The notes below the pieces were generated by a model that was not told where the DNA came from, did no database searches, and saw only the letters and a program-made list of their open reading frames with translations. From NCBI GenBank assembly GCA_903826405.1, contig CAIKEH010000041.1, positions 1 through 32,963 of the forward strand: a DNA stretch of 32,963 bases, in the 5' to 3' direction. The translations under genes were made by a program, and so were the position numbers. Source of the DNA: an uncultured bacterium (GTDB lineage Bacteria > Bacteroidota > Bacteroidia > Chitinophagales > Chitinophagaceae). Shown here one piece after another: positions 16,976 through 25,413 of the stretch (within the stretch, counting starts at the first letter, position 1; every line of letters starts with the position of its first letter).

Positions 16976-17818
16976 ATGAAAGTCGTCAGGGAAAAAGTCA
17001 GGCCCGATACGGATAGTTCTTTCAGGATACTCCTTACTCCTCGATTAAATGATCTGTATTTCTGGCATTTCCATCCGGAGTATGAGATCGTATTTATTGA
17101 TGGTGCTACTGGAACCAGGCATATCGGAGACCATATTTCAAGGTATGAGGGCAGCGATCTTGTCTTCATAGGGCCTAATATCCCACACCTCAATTTTGAT
17201 TATGGTGTACGGACGGAATGTCGTCAGGTCGTGATACAGATGAAGGAGGATTTTTTGGGTAAGGAGTTCCTGCAACTGCCCGAGTTGTCTGAGGTAAGGG
17301 CTCTTTTTGAAAGGGCGCGTACCGGTATTTATTTCACGGGTGAAACCAAACTCAGGGCGGGAGAATTGTTGAGCGAACTTCCGGGTCTCGATCATTTCGA
17401 ACAGTTGATGGGTCTATTAAGGATATTCCGTCTGCTCGCGGGTTCTGCGGAGGCGGCGGACCTGAAAGTACGACCCATGCAGCGTGATGCCATGGGCAAG
17501 GAACAACAAAGAATGAGGAACATCTATCGATTCGTTGAGGAAAATTACCAGAGAAGAGCAGACAGTACTGAGGCTGCGGGTTTGGTTAATCTGACTCCAG
17601 CAGCTTTCTGCAGGTATTTCAAACGGATCACGGGGCAGACCTTCACGGATTTCATCAACCAGTATCGGATCAATCAGGCAAAGAAATTCCTGCTCATGGG
17701 AAAGAATGTGACCGAGACCTGCTTTGAATGTGGATTTGAAAATCTGTCTCATTTCAACAGGACCTTTCGCAAATATGCGGGGGAGAACCCTTCCGTTTTC
17801 CGAAGGTCTTCAAGATGA
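16976..17818 (+). CDS. AraC-family transcriptional regulator
   Basis: The 280-residue protein has an N-terminal cupin-like sensing domain (about 1-110) with FWHFHPEYEIVFIDGATGTR and the characteristic FIGPNIPHL. The C-terminal AraC DNA-binding domain (about 182-280) contains two helix-turn-helix units and the signature FENLSHFNRTFRKYAGENPS. AraC/cupin regulators of this sort respond to sugars or related small molecules. It is divergent from the PhyH dioxygenase/aldo-keto reductase pair, which is the likely target. No effector can be named. Confidence 0.92.
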   Translation: MKVVREKVRPDTDSSFRILLTPRLNDLYFWHFHPEYEIVFIDGATGTRHIGDHISRYEGSDLVFIGPNIPHLNFDYGVRTECRQVVIQMKEDFLGKEFLQLPELSEVRALFERARTGIYFTGETKLRAGELLSELPGLDHFEQLMGLLRIFRLLAGSAEAADLKVRPMQRDAMGKEQQRMRNIYRFVEENYQRRADSTEAAGLVNLTPAAFCRYFKRITGQTFTDFINQYRINQAKKFLLMGKNVTETCFECGFENLSHFNRTFRKYAGENPSVFRRSSR

Positions 17819-17851
17819 CTATCCATTTTCATTTACGGGTTCGTCCATCCC

Positions 17852-18925
17852 TCAGGCAGGGACGATTTGCCCCAACTTTTTCATGACGCGAATGTGCGAG
17901 GCAATAGCCTGAAAAAAGCCGGGATAATTGTGGTAAGGAAGGTTGAATTTCCTGCATTGCTCTTTCACGATCATACTAATGGCGGGATAGTGGATATGAC
18001 TTATTCGTGGAAAGAGATGATGCTCGATCTGGTAATTGAGGCCACCGACGAACCAAGTCAGCCACTTGTTACCCTGGGCAAAATCTGATGTGGTCATGAT
18101 CTCATGTACAGCCCATTCCTGCTGGATGACCGTGGGTTTTTCACCGGCCTTTTCGAAATGCGTATTCTCCACCACGTGTGCCAGTTGAAATACTACGGCC
18201 AAGGTCAGTCCCATCGTCAGATTCACTATAAGGTATCCGATCAGCCAGGGTAGGAAGCCAAGTATGCTGATGGGCAGAACGATATAAAAGAAAAGATATA
18301 AAAGCTTGCTGACCCAGAATAGGATATGCTCTGTCTTGGTCATCTTCAGTTCCGTGGATACGATCTTTCTGGAAAAATATTTCATATTGTCCGTGAGAAG
18401 CAGCCAAAGAATGGTGCTCAGAGAATATACGGCGAACATGTAAATATGCTGGAAGCGATGCATCCTTTTCCAGGGTTGGCTTTCGCAATGGCGAAGCAAC
18501 GGACTCTTGGCGATGTCATCATCAATTCCATCGATGTTCGTATAAGTGTGGTGAAGGATGTTGTGCTTCATCTTCCAAATGGTCGCATTGCTGCCGAGTG
18601 CATTCATGGTCAGGCTGAGGATGTTATTGACCCATTTGTGGCTGGAGAAACTGCCATGGCAAGCATCGTGCATCACATTGAATGCTATACCCACTAGCGA
18701 AAGACCGAGAATGAAAGAGGATGCCATTCCGGCCCATACCGGGTATTGCCCCATGAGCAGGAACAGGTATATGGATAAGGCCAATGGGATCAGAATCGCA
18801 GTTTTGTAATAAAGTCTCCAATCACCCGTCTTTTTCAGTTTTCTGGAATGGAAATAATCGTCAACCGAGGATTTCAGTGACTGATAGAAAGGCTGTGGAT
18901 GGTTTTGGAATGAGACTTTGGCCAT
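17852..18925 (-). CDS. Membrane fatty acid desaturase (acyl-CoA/linoleoyl-CoA desaturase type)
   Basis: The 357-residue integral membrane protein has the three histidine boxes of the di-iron desaturases: HDACH at 86-90, HNILHH at 121-126 and QIEHH at 299-303. It has four main hydrophobic segments (about 42-60, 65-85, 160-180 and 205-245). The QxxHH third box is the form found in front-end desaturases, though there is no fused cytochrome b5 domain. It introduces a double bond into fatty acyl chains, probably for membrane fluidity; the position is not deducible. It converges with the AraC gene (33 bp) and follows the GH16 gene on the same strand, 148 bp away across a nested palindrome at 18971-19012. 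Confidence 0.9.
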   Translation of the reverse strand: MAKVSFQNHPQPFYQSLKSSVDDYFHSRKLKKTGDWRLYYKTAILIPLALSIYLFLLMGQYPVWAGMASSFILGLSLVGIAFNVMHDACHGSFSSHKWVNNILSLTMNALGSNATIWKMKHNILHHTYTNIDGIDDDIAKSPLLRHCESQPWKRMHRFQHIYMFAVYSLSTILWLLLTDNMKYFSRKIVSTELKMTKTEHILFWVSKLLYLFFYIVLPISILGFLPWLIGYLIVNLTMGLTLAVVFQLAHVVENTHFEKAGEKPTVIQQEWAVHEIMTTSDFAQGNKWLTWFVGGLNYQIEHHLFPRISHIHYPAISMIVKEQCRKFNLPYHNYPGFFQAIASHIRVMKKLGQIVPA

Positions 18926-18970
18926 TATAGCATTTGTCGCGTAACCATGATTAAAATATGGGCCATGAAG

Positions 18971-19012
18971 TTAAGCTATTCAGAATCGGTAACTGATTCC
19001 GTTGAAGCTTAA
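18971..19012. repeat. Nested inverted repeats upstream of the desaturase gene
   Basis: An outer pair TTAAGCT (18971-18977) / AGCTTAA (19006-19012) encloses an inner pair GAATC (18983-18987) / GATTC (18995-18999). It lies 46 bp before the desaturase start and 62 bp after the GH16 stop on the same strand. With no U-tract in either direction, an operator or a weak terminator are both possible. Confidence 0.45.
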
Positions 19013-19073
19013 GTAGAAAAAATTTCACAGAATCATCACAAAACTGTCTTTGGGGCATGATCTTCCCTCCTGC

Positions 19074-19868
19074 TCAATGCTGGTAGACACGAACATAATC
19101 CACTTGCATATTCACCGGGTAAATACTTTCGTCCACCCCTTTTTGACCACCCCAATCTCCGCCGACGGCGATATTGAGTATCAGGTGCATGGGATTGTCG
19201 AACGGCCATGCGTCATAACCTGAATGTTCGTTGGTGATATGGAAGTAATTGTTCCCATCCACCCCGATGATTATGTTCTCTGCATCCCATTCCAAGCTAT
19301 AAACATGGAATTTCTCAGAGCAGTCCATTACCGGAATAGTTGCCGTTTTCTGAGTGCCTATAATGTGATAGTATTTCTTGCAGTGTGTGGATGCATGTAC
19401 TATCCCGTGATCATACCCCACATGTTCCATGATGTCGATCTCGCCATCGTCTGGCCACTGGTAAGGTTTGGTAGAGGCTAGCATCCATATAGCGGGCCAG
19501 GTGCCACGACCTTTCGGAAGTTTTGCACGCACTTCGATCTTTCCATACTTCCAATCCCCCTTGCCTCTGGAAACCAGTCGGGTGGATGTGTAGTTCATAT
19601 TCTCCCATTTCTCCCTTCTTGTCTCAATGATCAGGTTTCCCTTTTCCACCCGGGCATTTTCTTTTCTTGCATTGGTGTAATATTCCAGTTCGTGATTGCC
19701 CCAGCCATTACCACCCTCATCGTAACTCCATTTCGAAGTATCAGGAAGGCCATTGTAGTTGAACTCATCGGACCAGGCCAGTTTCCACTTTGCCTGAGCT
19801 TGGATATGGGTTGGAAGGTTCAGGACGAATAGGCAAACTGCCAGCGCGATCAATTCAGTTTTTCTCAT
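19074..19868 (-). CDS. Exported GH16 beta-glucanase (laminarinase/lichenase-like)
   Basis: The ATG at 19868 gives 264 residues with a signal peptide (MRKTELIALAVCLFVLNLPT and onward, cleaved after AQA). The upstream in-frame extension is not protein-like and was left out. The GH16 jelly-roll is complete: WSDEFNYNG at the start, and the catalytic motif GEIDIMEHVG with Glu143, Asp145 and Glu148. Conserved WPAIWML and WDAENIIIGVDG flank it, and the protein ends with VDYVRVYQ. It hydrolyses beta-1,3 or mixed beta-1,3/1,4 glucans outside the cytoplasm. No carbohydrate-binding module is attached. It stands alone. Confidence 0.92.
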   Translation of the reverse strand: MRKTELIALAVCLFVLNLPTHIQAQAKWKLAWSDEFNYNGLPDTSKWSYDEGGNGWGNHELEYYTNARKENARVEKGNLIIETRREKWENMNYTSTRLVSRGKGDWKYGKIEVRAKLPKGRGTWPAIWMLASTKPYQWPDDGEIDIMEHVGYDHGIVHASTHCKKYYHIIGTQKTATIPVMDCSEKFHVYSLEWDAENIIIGVDGNNYFHITNEHSGYDAWPFDNPMHLILNIAVGGDWGGQKGVDESIYPVNMQVDYVRVYQH

Positions 19869-20640
19869 GAGTATACATCTTTTGAAGAGTCTTTGTCCAA
19901 TGTTTCGCTGACTTTCTACTTTTTCGGCTTGAATAGGAGAAAATTGAGGAAACCATTGAGGAAGACCCAAGGTGAGAGGAACAAGATATAATAAATTGTT
20001 GTGAAGGTAGGATCGGCGGTCGAAGTTTTGAATTCCCTGCGCTGTGGCTCGATGAAATCGGGTCTGTCGAATTCGGCCAAGGGTCATTCTTCGATAAGAC
20101 GGTATAGCGTGTCTTTGAACGGTTCAACTTTCTTGCCTAATTGGAAATCGGGGGGTGCCCCACCGTACCCAATGGTGAGATTCTCCCGAGTATCCGGGAT
20201 CTCCAGGGCATATGATTACTGTATGTGATGCAGGTGGTCTGTGATCCCGATTAATGGGAGGATCCCCCGGACATTTAACTTAGTTCTGCCTGACTCCGGC
20301 AAAACCATCATATAGATTGATGTTCACTTGCGTTCGATCCAGACTGACCGCCCGTTTACTGGTCGGATCCGCCGGAACGATAATGGATTCACTTCCGGCA
20401 TTCCAAAGACCCCGGGAGACTGTTTTGTGCCTGGATGGTTGCATTCAGTTAGATGCAGAGGAATGATTGTAAAAGAAACTGATTCATGTGCAGGAACAAC
20501 GATATATCCTATGCACCTGAGAGGGGGCATGCGCCCGTACCTCGGTAACTGTAATCTACACATACTGCAGTTTTCAGGTGTAACTCAAAAGGTGATAAGC
20601 CACTTAAAAGAGGTTCAGCTTTTGATTTTTCCCGTTTCGG
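19869..20640. other. ~770-bp stretch with no recognisable gene
   Basis: No family is recognised on either strand. On the minus strand two short open stretches look more protein-like than chance: ATG 20444 to stop 20280 (54 codons, containing SIIVPADPTSKRAVSLDRTQ) and an ATG-less run 20215-20084 (43 codons, ending FKDTLYRLIEE). They could be small genes or decayed tails of lost ones. The right end leads into the his operon promoter. Confidence 0.4.
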
Positions 20641-20649
20641 GTTTCCCCT

Positions 20650-20657
20650 TATCTTTG
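20650..20657 (+). promoter_or_regulatory. -7 promoter box TATCTTTG of the his operon
   Basis: This is a perfect TAnnTTTG match, identical to the box before the SRP RNA gene. A TTTG at 20621-20624 is 25 nt upstream, longer than ideal for a -33 element. By the ffs calibration, transcription would begin at about 20662, the A of the leader-peptide ATG. Confidence 0.55.
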
Positions 20658-20661
20658 ACCC

Positions 20662-20706
20662 ATGAAGCGTACGGAGCATATCCATCATCACCATTTCTTG
20701 CCATGA
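20662..20706 (+). CDS. hisL: his operon leader peptide
   Basis: The ATG at 20662 encodes MKRTEHIHHHHFLP, 14 residues with five His, and the TGA is at 20704-20706. A His-rich short ORF directly before a terminator and hisG is the hallmark of histidine attenuation: a ribosome stalls on these codons when charged tRNA-His is scarce. No Shine-Dalgarno sequence precedes the ATG, and the -7 promoter box ends only 4 nt upstream, so the message probably starts at or next to the ATG. The peptide itself need have no function. Confidence 0.88.
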   Translation: MKRTEHIHHHHFLP

Positions 20707-20707
20707 G

Positions 20708-20751
20708 GTAAGCCGGGATTAATTATGCTGGACGCATGGATCAGGGCTTAC
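20708..20751 (+). promoter_or_regulatory. his attenuator antiterminator pairing
   Basis: GTAAGCC at 20708-20714 is exactly complementary to GGCTTAC at 20745-20751, the 5' arm of the terminator. Pairing of these two blocks terminator formation. The first arm begins 1 nt after the leader stop codon, so a ribosome reaching the stop covers it and allows termination, whereas one stalled on the His codons leaves it free. Confidence 0.82.
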
Positions 20752-20769
20752 GGAGGTGAGCCTTTTTTT
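20745..20769 (+). terminator. his attenuator terminator hairpin
   Basis: GGCTTAC (20745-20751) and GTGAGCC (20756-20762) form a 7-bp stem with one G-U pair and a GGAG loop, followed by seven T residues (20763-20769). It lies between the leader peptide and hisG. Confidence 0.88.
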
Positions 20770-20797
20770 ATTTTATACCCGCTCATATTTTATTTTC

Positions 20798-21655
20798 ATG
20801 ATGACACTCAGGATCGCGATACAGAAATCAGGCAGGTTATATGAGGATTCCGTTACTCTACTTAAAGAATGTGGGATCGACTTGCGCAATGTGAAAGACA
20901 GGCTTAGGACAGAATCGGATAATTTCCCCTTGGAAGTGTTCTTCCTCCGGGACGACGATATACCCCAGTATGTGGAGGATGGAGTGGCGGACATCGGGAT
21001 CGTTGGCGAAAATGTTCTTTTGGAAAAGAACAGGGATGTGGAGATAGTGGAAAAACTCGGCTTTGGTAAATGCCGTTTATCGATCGCCGTCCCCAGATCG
21101 ATGGTTTATGAAGGTGTTGCGTCACTGTCCGGTAAGAAGATAGCGACCAGCTATCCTTATCTGGTCGCTGGTTATTTGCAAGAGCGGGGGGTAAAGGCCG
21201 ACATCCATGAGATCAGCGGCTCTGTAGAGATCGCACCGGGTATAGGACTTGCTGATGTCGTGGCAGATCTGGTCAGTAGCGGGAGTACATTATTCATGAA
21301 CGGCCTAAAGGAAGTGGAAACCATACTGCAATCGCAATCGGTGCTGATCCGAAACCGGAACCTTGACTCGGATCGGATGGAATTACTTAACCGCCTGCTT
21401 TTTCGCGTTAAAGCCGTCAAAAAAGCAAAACGAAACAAATATGTCCTGCTGAACGCACCCAATGAAAAATTGCAAGAGATCATCTCGCTATTGCCTGGCA
21501 TGAAGAGTCCGACCGTGCTTCCACTTGCGGAGAGCGGATGGAGCAGTGTCCACAGTGTTCTCAGTGAAGATGAATTCTGGGACCGTATCGAAAAGCTCAA
21601 GGGGGCTGGTGCACAGGGCATCCTGGTCATTCCCATAGAAAAAATGGTGATCTGA
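20798..21655 (+). CDS. hisG: ATP phosphoribosyltransferase, long form
   Basis: HisG catalyses the first step of histidine synthesis, joining ATP and PRPP. The 285-residue size and the C-terminal segment after about residue 205 (ACT-like regulatory domain) mark the long, HisZ-independent form, which is feedback-inhibited by histidine. Seen motifs are LRIAIQKSGRL at the start, VADIGIVGENVL near 63-74 and the PRPP loop LADVVADLVSSGSTL near 151-165. The start is ATG 20798 or the adjacent ATG 20801. An in-frame GTG at 20756 lies inside the terminator hairpin and was rejected. The gene is controlled by the attenuator in front of it. Confidence 0.95.
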   Translation: MMTLRIAIQKSGRLYEDSVTLLKECGIDLRNVKDRLRTESDNFPLEVFFLRDDDIPQYVEDGVADIGIVGENVLLEKNRDVEIVEKLGFGKCRLSIAVPRSMVYEGVASLSGKKIATSYPYLVAGYLQERGVKADIHEISGSVEIAPGIGLADVVADLVSSGSTLFMNGLKEVETILQSQSVLIRNRNLDSDRMELLNRLLFRVKAVKKAKRNKYVLLNAPNEKLQEIISLLPGMKSPTVLPLAESGWSSVHSVLSEDEFWDRIEKLKGAGAQGILVIPIEKMVI

Positions 21656-21693
21656 TAGCAGACCCTATATTAATTGATATCAATTTGATCAGT

Positions 21694-22977
21694 ATGAAAG
21701 TCATTCGTCATCCGGACCGGAAAGATTGGCCGGTTTTACTGTCCAGGCCGGTCACGGAAATATCCAGACTGGAGAAGCCTGTGCGGAAGGTACTTGACCG
21801 TGTCCGGAAAAATGGTGATGCCGCCGTACGGAAATTCACCAGGGAATTCGATGGGGTTGCGTTACGCAAATTTTCGGTGAAGATCAAAGAGGTCAAGGCT
21901 GCGAAACTTTCTCTTTCCGAATCACTGAAAGAGGCCATCAAGTTGGCAGCGGCCAACATAGAAAGATTCCATCATGCCCAGTTGCATGGTCCTGAAGAAG
22001 TGGAGACCATGCCCGGGGTCAAGTGTTGGCGACGGGCGATTCCCATAGAGAAAATTGGACTTTACATACCGGGCGGGACAGCCCCTCTTTTTTCAACCGT
22101 TCTCATGTTGGGGATCCCGGCAAAGATCGCTGGTTGCCGTGAAGTGGTTTTGTGCTCGCCGCCTGACAAGGATGGCAACTTGAATCCTGCCATACTTTAT
22201 GCAGCGGATCTTGTGGGTATCACATCCATTTTCAAAGTGGGTGGTGTACAAGCCATTGCAGCCATGTCTTACGGTACCAATACCATTCCGAAGGTGGACA
22301 AGATCTTCGGTCCGGGAAACCAGTATGTGACCCTGGCCAAGATATTGGTACAGCAGGAAGGAGTTGCTATCGATATGCCTGCAGGCCCCAGTGAGGTATG
22401 CGTGCTGGCTGATGACACCTCTCATCCATCTTTTGTTGCGGCCGATCTGCTCTCTCAGGCGGAGCATGGTGTAGATTCCCAGGTTCTCCTCATTTCTGAT
22501 TCTGAAAGAATGATCAGCAGGGTCTTGGATGAATTGGATGGTCAATTACCCTTGCTTGCCCGCAGGGATATTGCTGGTGCAGCCCTGGCCAACAGCCACG
22601 CCATCCTCGTGAAAGACACTCGGGAAGCCATGGAAATGGTGAATACATATGCCCCGGAGCATCTCATACTCTCGTGTGCCCGCGCCGATGAACGTGTTTT
22701 GGAAGTAGTGAATGCAGGTTCGGTTTTCATTGGTGATTACTCACCTGAAAGTGCAGGGGATTATGCAAGTGGCACCAATCACACCCTGCCGACCAATGGA
22801 AATGCACGGGCTTACAGTGGCGTAAGCGTGGACAGTTTCGTCAGGAAAGTGACCTTTCAACAGATCAGCCTTGAGGGATTGAGGTCTATCGGCCCAGCCA
22901 TCGTGTCGATGGCAGAAGCGGAAGGACTTCAGGCGCATGCTGAGGCGGTGAGGATCCGATTGACATTAGGTAGGTAA
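21694..22977 (+). CDS. hisD: Histidinol dehydrogenase
   Basis: From the ATG at 21694 the protein has 427 residues (a TTG three codons upstream was not used). It oxidises L-histidinol to histidine in two NAD-dependent steps using a Zn site. Visible motifs are [18 protein letters not shown] (122-139), [12 protein letters not shown] (205-216), [14 protein letters not shown] (227-240), Zn ligands Gln255 and His258 in SQAEHG, catalytic Glu322-His323 in YAPEHL, and Asp356 in GDYASGTNH. It follows hisG after 38 bp on the same strand. Confidence 0.96.
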   Translation: MKVIRHPDRKDWPVLLSRPVTEISRLEKPVRKVLDRVRKNGDAAVRKFTREFDGVALRKFSVKIKEVKAAKLSLSESLKEAIKLAAANIERFHHAQLHGPEEVETMPGVKCWRRAIPIEKIGLYIPGGTAPLFSTVLMLGIPAKIAGCREVVLCSPPDKDGNLNPAILYAADLVGITSIFKVGGVQAIAAMSYGTNTIPKVDKIFGPGNQYVTLAKILVQQEGVAIDMPAGPSEVCVLADDTSHPSFVAADLLSQAEHGVDSQVLLISDSERMISRVLDELDGQLPLLARRDIAGAALANSHAILVKDTREAMEMVNTYAPEHLILSCARADERVLEVVNAGSVFIGDYSPESAGDYASGTNHTLPTNGNARAYSGVSVDSFVRKVTFQQISLEGLRSIGPAIVSMAEAEGLQAHAEAVRIRLTLGR

Positions 22978-23017
22978 TGGCTCCTCAGATTCACGTAGAG
23001 AAAAGAAATCAAATACC

Positions 23018-24076
23018 ATGATCATGTTCGACCTTCCCTCATTGGTTCGAGAAAACGTGAAACACCTTGTGCCCTACAGTTCCGCGAGGGATGAATTCAC
23101 GGGCAAGGCTGATGTCTACATTGATGCCAATGAGAACAGTCTGGGCTCCCCACTCACGCGCTGGTATAACCGCTATCCTGACCCTCACCATCAGGCTTTG
23201 AAGGCAAAATTGGGTACGATAAAGGGTGTTTCACCAGAGCATATTTTTATCGGAAATGGCAGCGACGAGGCCATAGACATACTTTATCGCGTGTTCTGTG
23301 TGCCGGCAAAGGATAATGTCATCATTTGTCCCCCCACCTATGGTATGTACGAAGTTTCAGCTCATATCAATGACGTTGAATTGAGAAAAGTGGAACTTAC
23401 CCGTTCGTTTCAATTGGACTTGGAGGCTCTGGAACGTTCAATAGACGGACAAACTAAAATGATCTGGTTATGTTCTCCCAACAATCCGACCGGCAATGTA
23501 CTGGACCGAGCAGATGTTGAAATGGTGCTGAATAATTTCGAGGGTATCGTGGTGGTGGATGAGGCATATATCAATTTCTCCCGACAACGATCCCTCATAC
23601 CTGATCTGGCTGATTATCCCAACCTGGTCATCTTGCAAACCCTGAGCAAGGCATGGGGGCTGGCAGCACTTCGTCTGGGAATGGCCTTCGCTTCGCCTGC
23701 GATAATCGATTTCATGAACCGGGTCAAGCCTCCCTATAACATCAATCAAGCCACTCAGGAATTAGCCTTGCTGGCACTGGATGAAGTGGATCAGGTGAAT
23801 GACATGATCCGGCTTCTGGTGGAGGAACGGGAAAAATTGACTTCAGTGCTTTCAGGTATGCGCGGGATCAGAAAAGTACATGTCTCGGACACCAACTTCC
23901 TGTTGGTGGAGATGGAGAAAGCACATGAGGTTTATAGATTCCTGCTCGACAAAGGAATAGTGGTGAGGGACAGAAGCAAAACTCCACTGTGCGAGGACTG
24001 CCTACGCATCACCGTCGGCACACCAGCTGAAAATCAGAAATTGATCAATGCCTTGATGGCTTTCTCCTTTTCTTGA
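23018..24076 (+). CDS. hisC: Histidinol-phosphate aminotransferase
   Basis: The 352-residue class-I/II PLP aminotransferase converts imidazole-acetol phosphate to histidinol phosphate with glutamate as donor. Seen are DANENSLGSP near 36-45, FIGNGSDEAIDIL, SPNNPTGN at 153-160, DEAYINF at 181-187, the PLP lysine Lys211 in TLSKAWGLAALRLG, and the closing RITVGTPAEN. It lies 40 bp after hisD. ATG 23018 and a second ATG two codons later are both possible starts. Confidence 0.95.
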   Translation: MIMFDLPSLVRENVKHLVPYSSARDEFTGKADVYIDANENSLGSPLTRWYNRYPDPHHQALKAKLGTIKGVSPEHIFIGNGSDEAIDILYRVFCVPAKDNVIICPPTYGMYEVSAHINDVELRKVELTRSFQLDLEALERSIDGQTKMIWLCSPNNPTGNVLDRADVEMVLNNFEGIVVVDEAYINFSRQRSLIPDLADYPNLVILQTLSKAWGLAALRLGMAFASPAIIDFMNRVKPPYNINQATQELALLALDEVDQVNDMIRLLVEEREKLTSVLSGMRGIRKVHVSDTNFLLVEMEKAHEVYRFLLDKGIVVRDRSKTPLCEDCLRITVGTPAENQKLINALMAFSFS

Positions 24077-24100
24077 AATGATCGGGATAGTTTACATTTA
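24073..24100 (+). promoter_or_regulatory. Possible internal promoter at the hisC/dehydrogenase junction
   Basis: TTG (24073-24075), a 17-nt spacer and TACATTTA (24093-24100, one mismatch to TAnnTTTG) lie across the hisC stop, 18 nt before the dehydrogenase ATG. If real, it would let the dehydrogenase, cytochrome and hisB be expressed apart from the attenuator. Confidence 0.3.
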
Positions 24101-24118
24101 CGCACCAAAAAAACGGAT

Positions 24119-25402
24119 ATGCGCATATTGAATTTCTTGACGCTGGCTATTTTATTGTCTTCCGGAACGGCCGGCTTGGCGGGTGAAAAAAAACCGGTCA
24201 GATCCTCCAAACCAATGGTTTCAATGGAAGAGAATGGCGGTATAACCCTTCCCGCAGGATTCCAGGCTTCTATTTTGGCCGACGAACTCGGACGGGCAAG
24301 ACATCTCGCCGTGAATACGAACGGCGATGTTTATGTGAAACTCGACAAACTGAATGAGGGCAGGGGGATTTTGCGGCTGAGGGATGCCAATGGCGATGGC
24401 AAGGCCGAGGACATCAGTGGTTTCGGTAATTACAAGGGTACGGGCATCGCCATCAAGAATGGTTACCTGTATGCCAGTTCTAATGAACAGATATTCAGAT
24501 ATGCCCTTGATAAAACCGGTGTTGCCGATCCTGAAAATCCTGAACTCATCGCCACCGGACTTTGGGACAGGGGGGCTCATTCCTCCAAGTCGATCACCCT
24601 GGATAATGCCGGAAATATTTATGTCAACATAGGCGCTCCTTCAAACGTCTGTCAGGTCAAGGATTTCACCAAGGGATCTCCCGGCATCAACCCCTGCCCG
24701 CTCCTTGATTCCTCCGGAGGCATCTGGCAATTCAGGGTGGATGTTAAAGGACAATCCTACAATAACGGTAAACGATATGCGACCGGACTCCGCAACGTCG
24801 TTGGCCTCGACTGGAATGCTCAGGTTAACGACCTGTTCGTGATGCAACACGGAAGGGACATGTTCTTTCAGCATTACCCCGAGATGTACAGTCAGCAGGA
24901 TGGTGCATTGAACCCTTCAGAGGAGTTCTTTCGTATCAAACCGGGCTCTGATTGCGGCTGGCCATATTGTTATTACGACATGAACAAGAAGCAAAAATTG
25001 ATGAATCCTGAATATGGAGGAGATCGAAACAAAGTGGGTGATTGTGCAGGTAAGACCCAATCCATCCTCCAGTTCCCCGGCCATATGGCACCAGATGGAC
25101 TTCTTTTCTATACGGGTACTCAGTTCCCCGAAAAATACCGTAATGGTGCCTTCATCGCTTTTCATGGTTCTTGGAACAGATCCCCTGAACCACAGGAGGG
25201 TTATTTTGTGGTGTATGTCCCAATAAAAGATGGACTGCCTTCCGGTGATTGGGAGGTGTTTGCCAATGGCTTCGCTCAAGACCTGAAAGATCCCCGGAAA
25301 GCCCGTTTCCGTCCCTGTGGACTTGCTCAAGGACCGGATGGCTCATTATACATATCCGATGATCAGAAAGGACGTATCTGGAAGGTCACTTACGGAAAAT
25401 AG
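24119..25402 (+). CDS. Exported PQQ-type sugar (glucose/sorbosone) dehydrogenase family protein
   Basis: The 427-residue protein has a signal peptide (about 1-22, ending AGLAG). It then shows the six-bladed propeller signatures of the soluble glucose/sorbosone dehydrogenase family: ITLPAGFQASILAD, GRARHLAVNTNGDVYV, YATGLRNVVGLDWN, FMQHGRDMFFQHYPEMY-like strands, GSDCGWPYCYYD, FIAFHGSWNRSP and FRPCGLAQGPDGSLYISDD. Family members oxidise sugars or other alcohols with PQQ in the periplasm, though many Bacteroidota members have unproven substrates. It lies inside the his operon, 42 bp after hisC and 11 bp before a cytochrome c gene, which is a natural electron acceptor. No PQQ synthesis genes are in view, so cofactor supply is open. 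Confidence 0.87.
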   Translation: MRILNFLTLAILLSSGTAGLAGEKKPVRSSKPMVSMEENGGITLPAGFQASILADELGRARHLAVNTNGDVYVKLDKLNEGRGILRLRDANGDGKAEDISGFGNYKGTGIAIKNGYLYASSNEQIFRYALDKTGVADPENPELIATGLWDRGAHSSKSITLDNAGNIYVNIGAPSNVCQVKDFTKGSPGINPCPLLDSSGGIWQFRVDVKGQSYNNGKRYATGLRNVVGLDWNAQVNDLFVMQHGRDMFFQHYPEMYSQQDGALNPSEEFFRIKPGSDCGWPYCYYDMNKKQKLMNPEYGGDRNKVGDCAGKTQSILQFPGHMAPDGLLFYTGTQFPEKYRNGAFIAFHGSWNRSPEPQEGYFVVYVPIKDGLPSGDWEVFANGFAQDLKDPRKARFRPCGLAQGPDGSLYISDDQKGRIWKVTYGK

Positions 25403-25413
25403 ATCATCAAAAC

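Noticed and set aside
19869-20087. N-terminal extension of the GH16 gene
   Set aside because: A proper signal peptide begins at ATG 19868; the extension is not protein-like.
20328-20711. 127-codon plus-strand ORF before hisG
   Set aside because: No family resemblance, and it runs over the his promoter and leader in another frame; likely chance.
20756-20797. GTG at 20756 as hisG start
   Set aside because: It lies within the attenuator terminator stem, and the added residues (SLFLFYTRSYFIF) are absent from HisG families; ATG 20798/20801 fits.
24119-25402. Treating the dehydrogenase as a proven PQQ enzyme of histidine metabolism
   Set aside because: Only the fold family and position are seen; no substrate or cofactor evidence is in the sequence.
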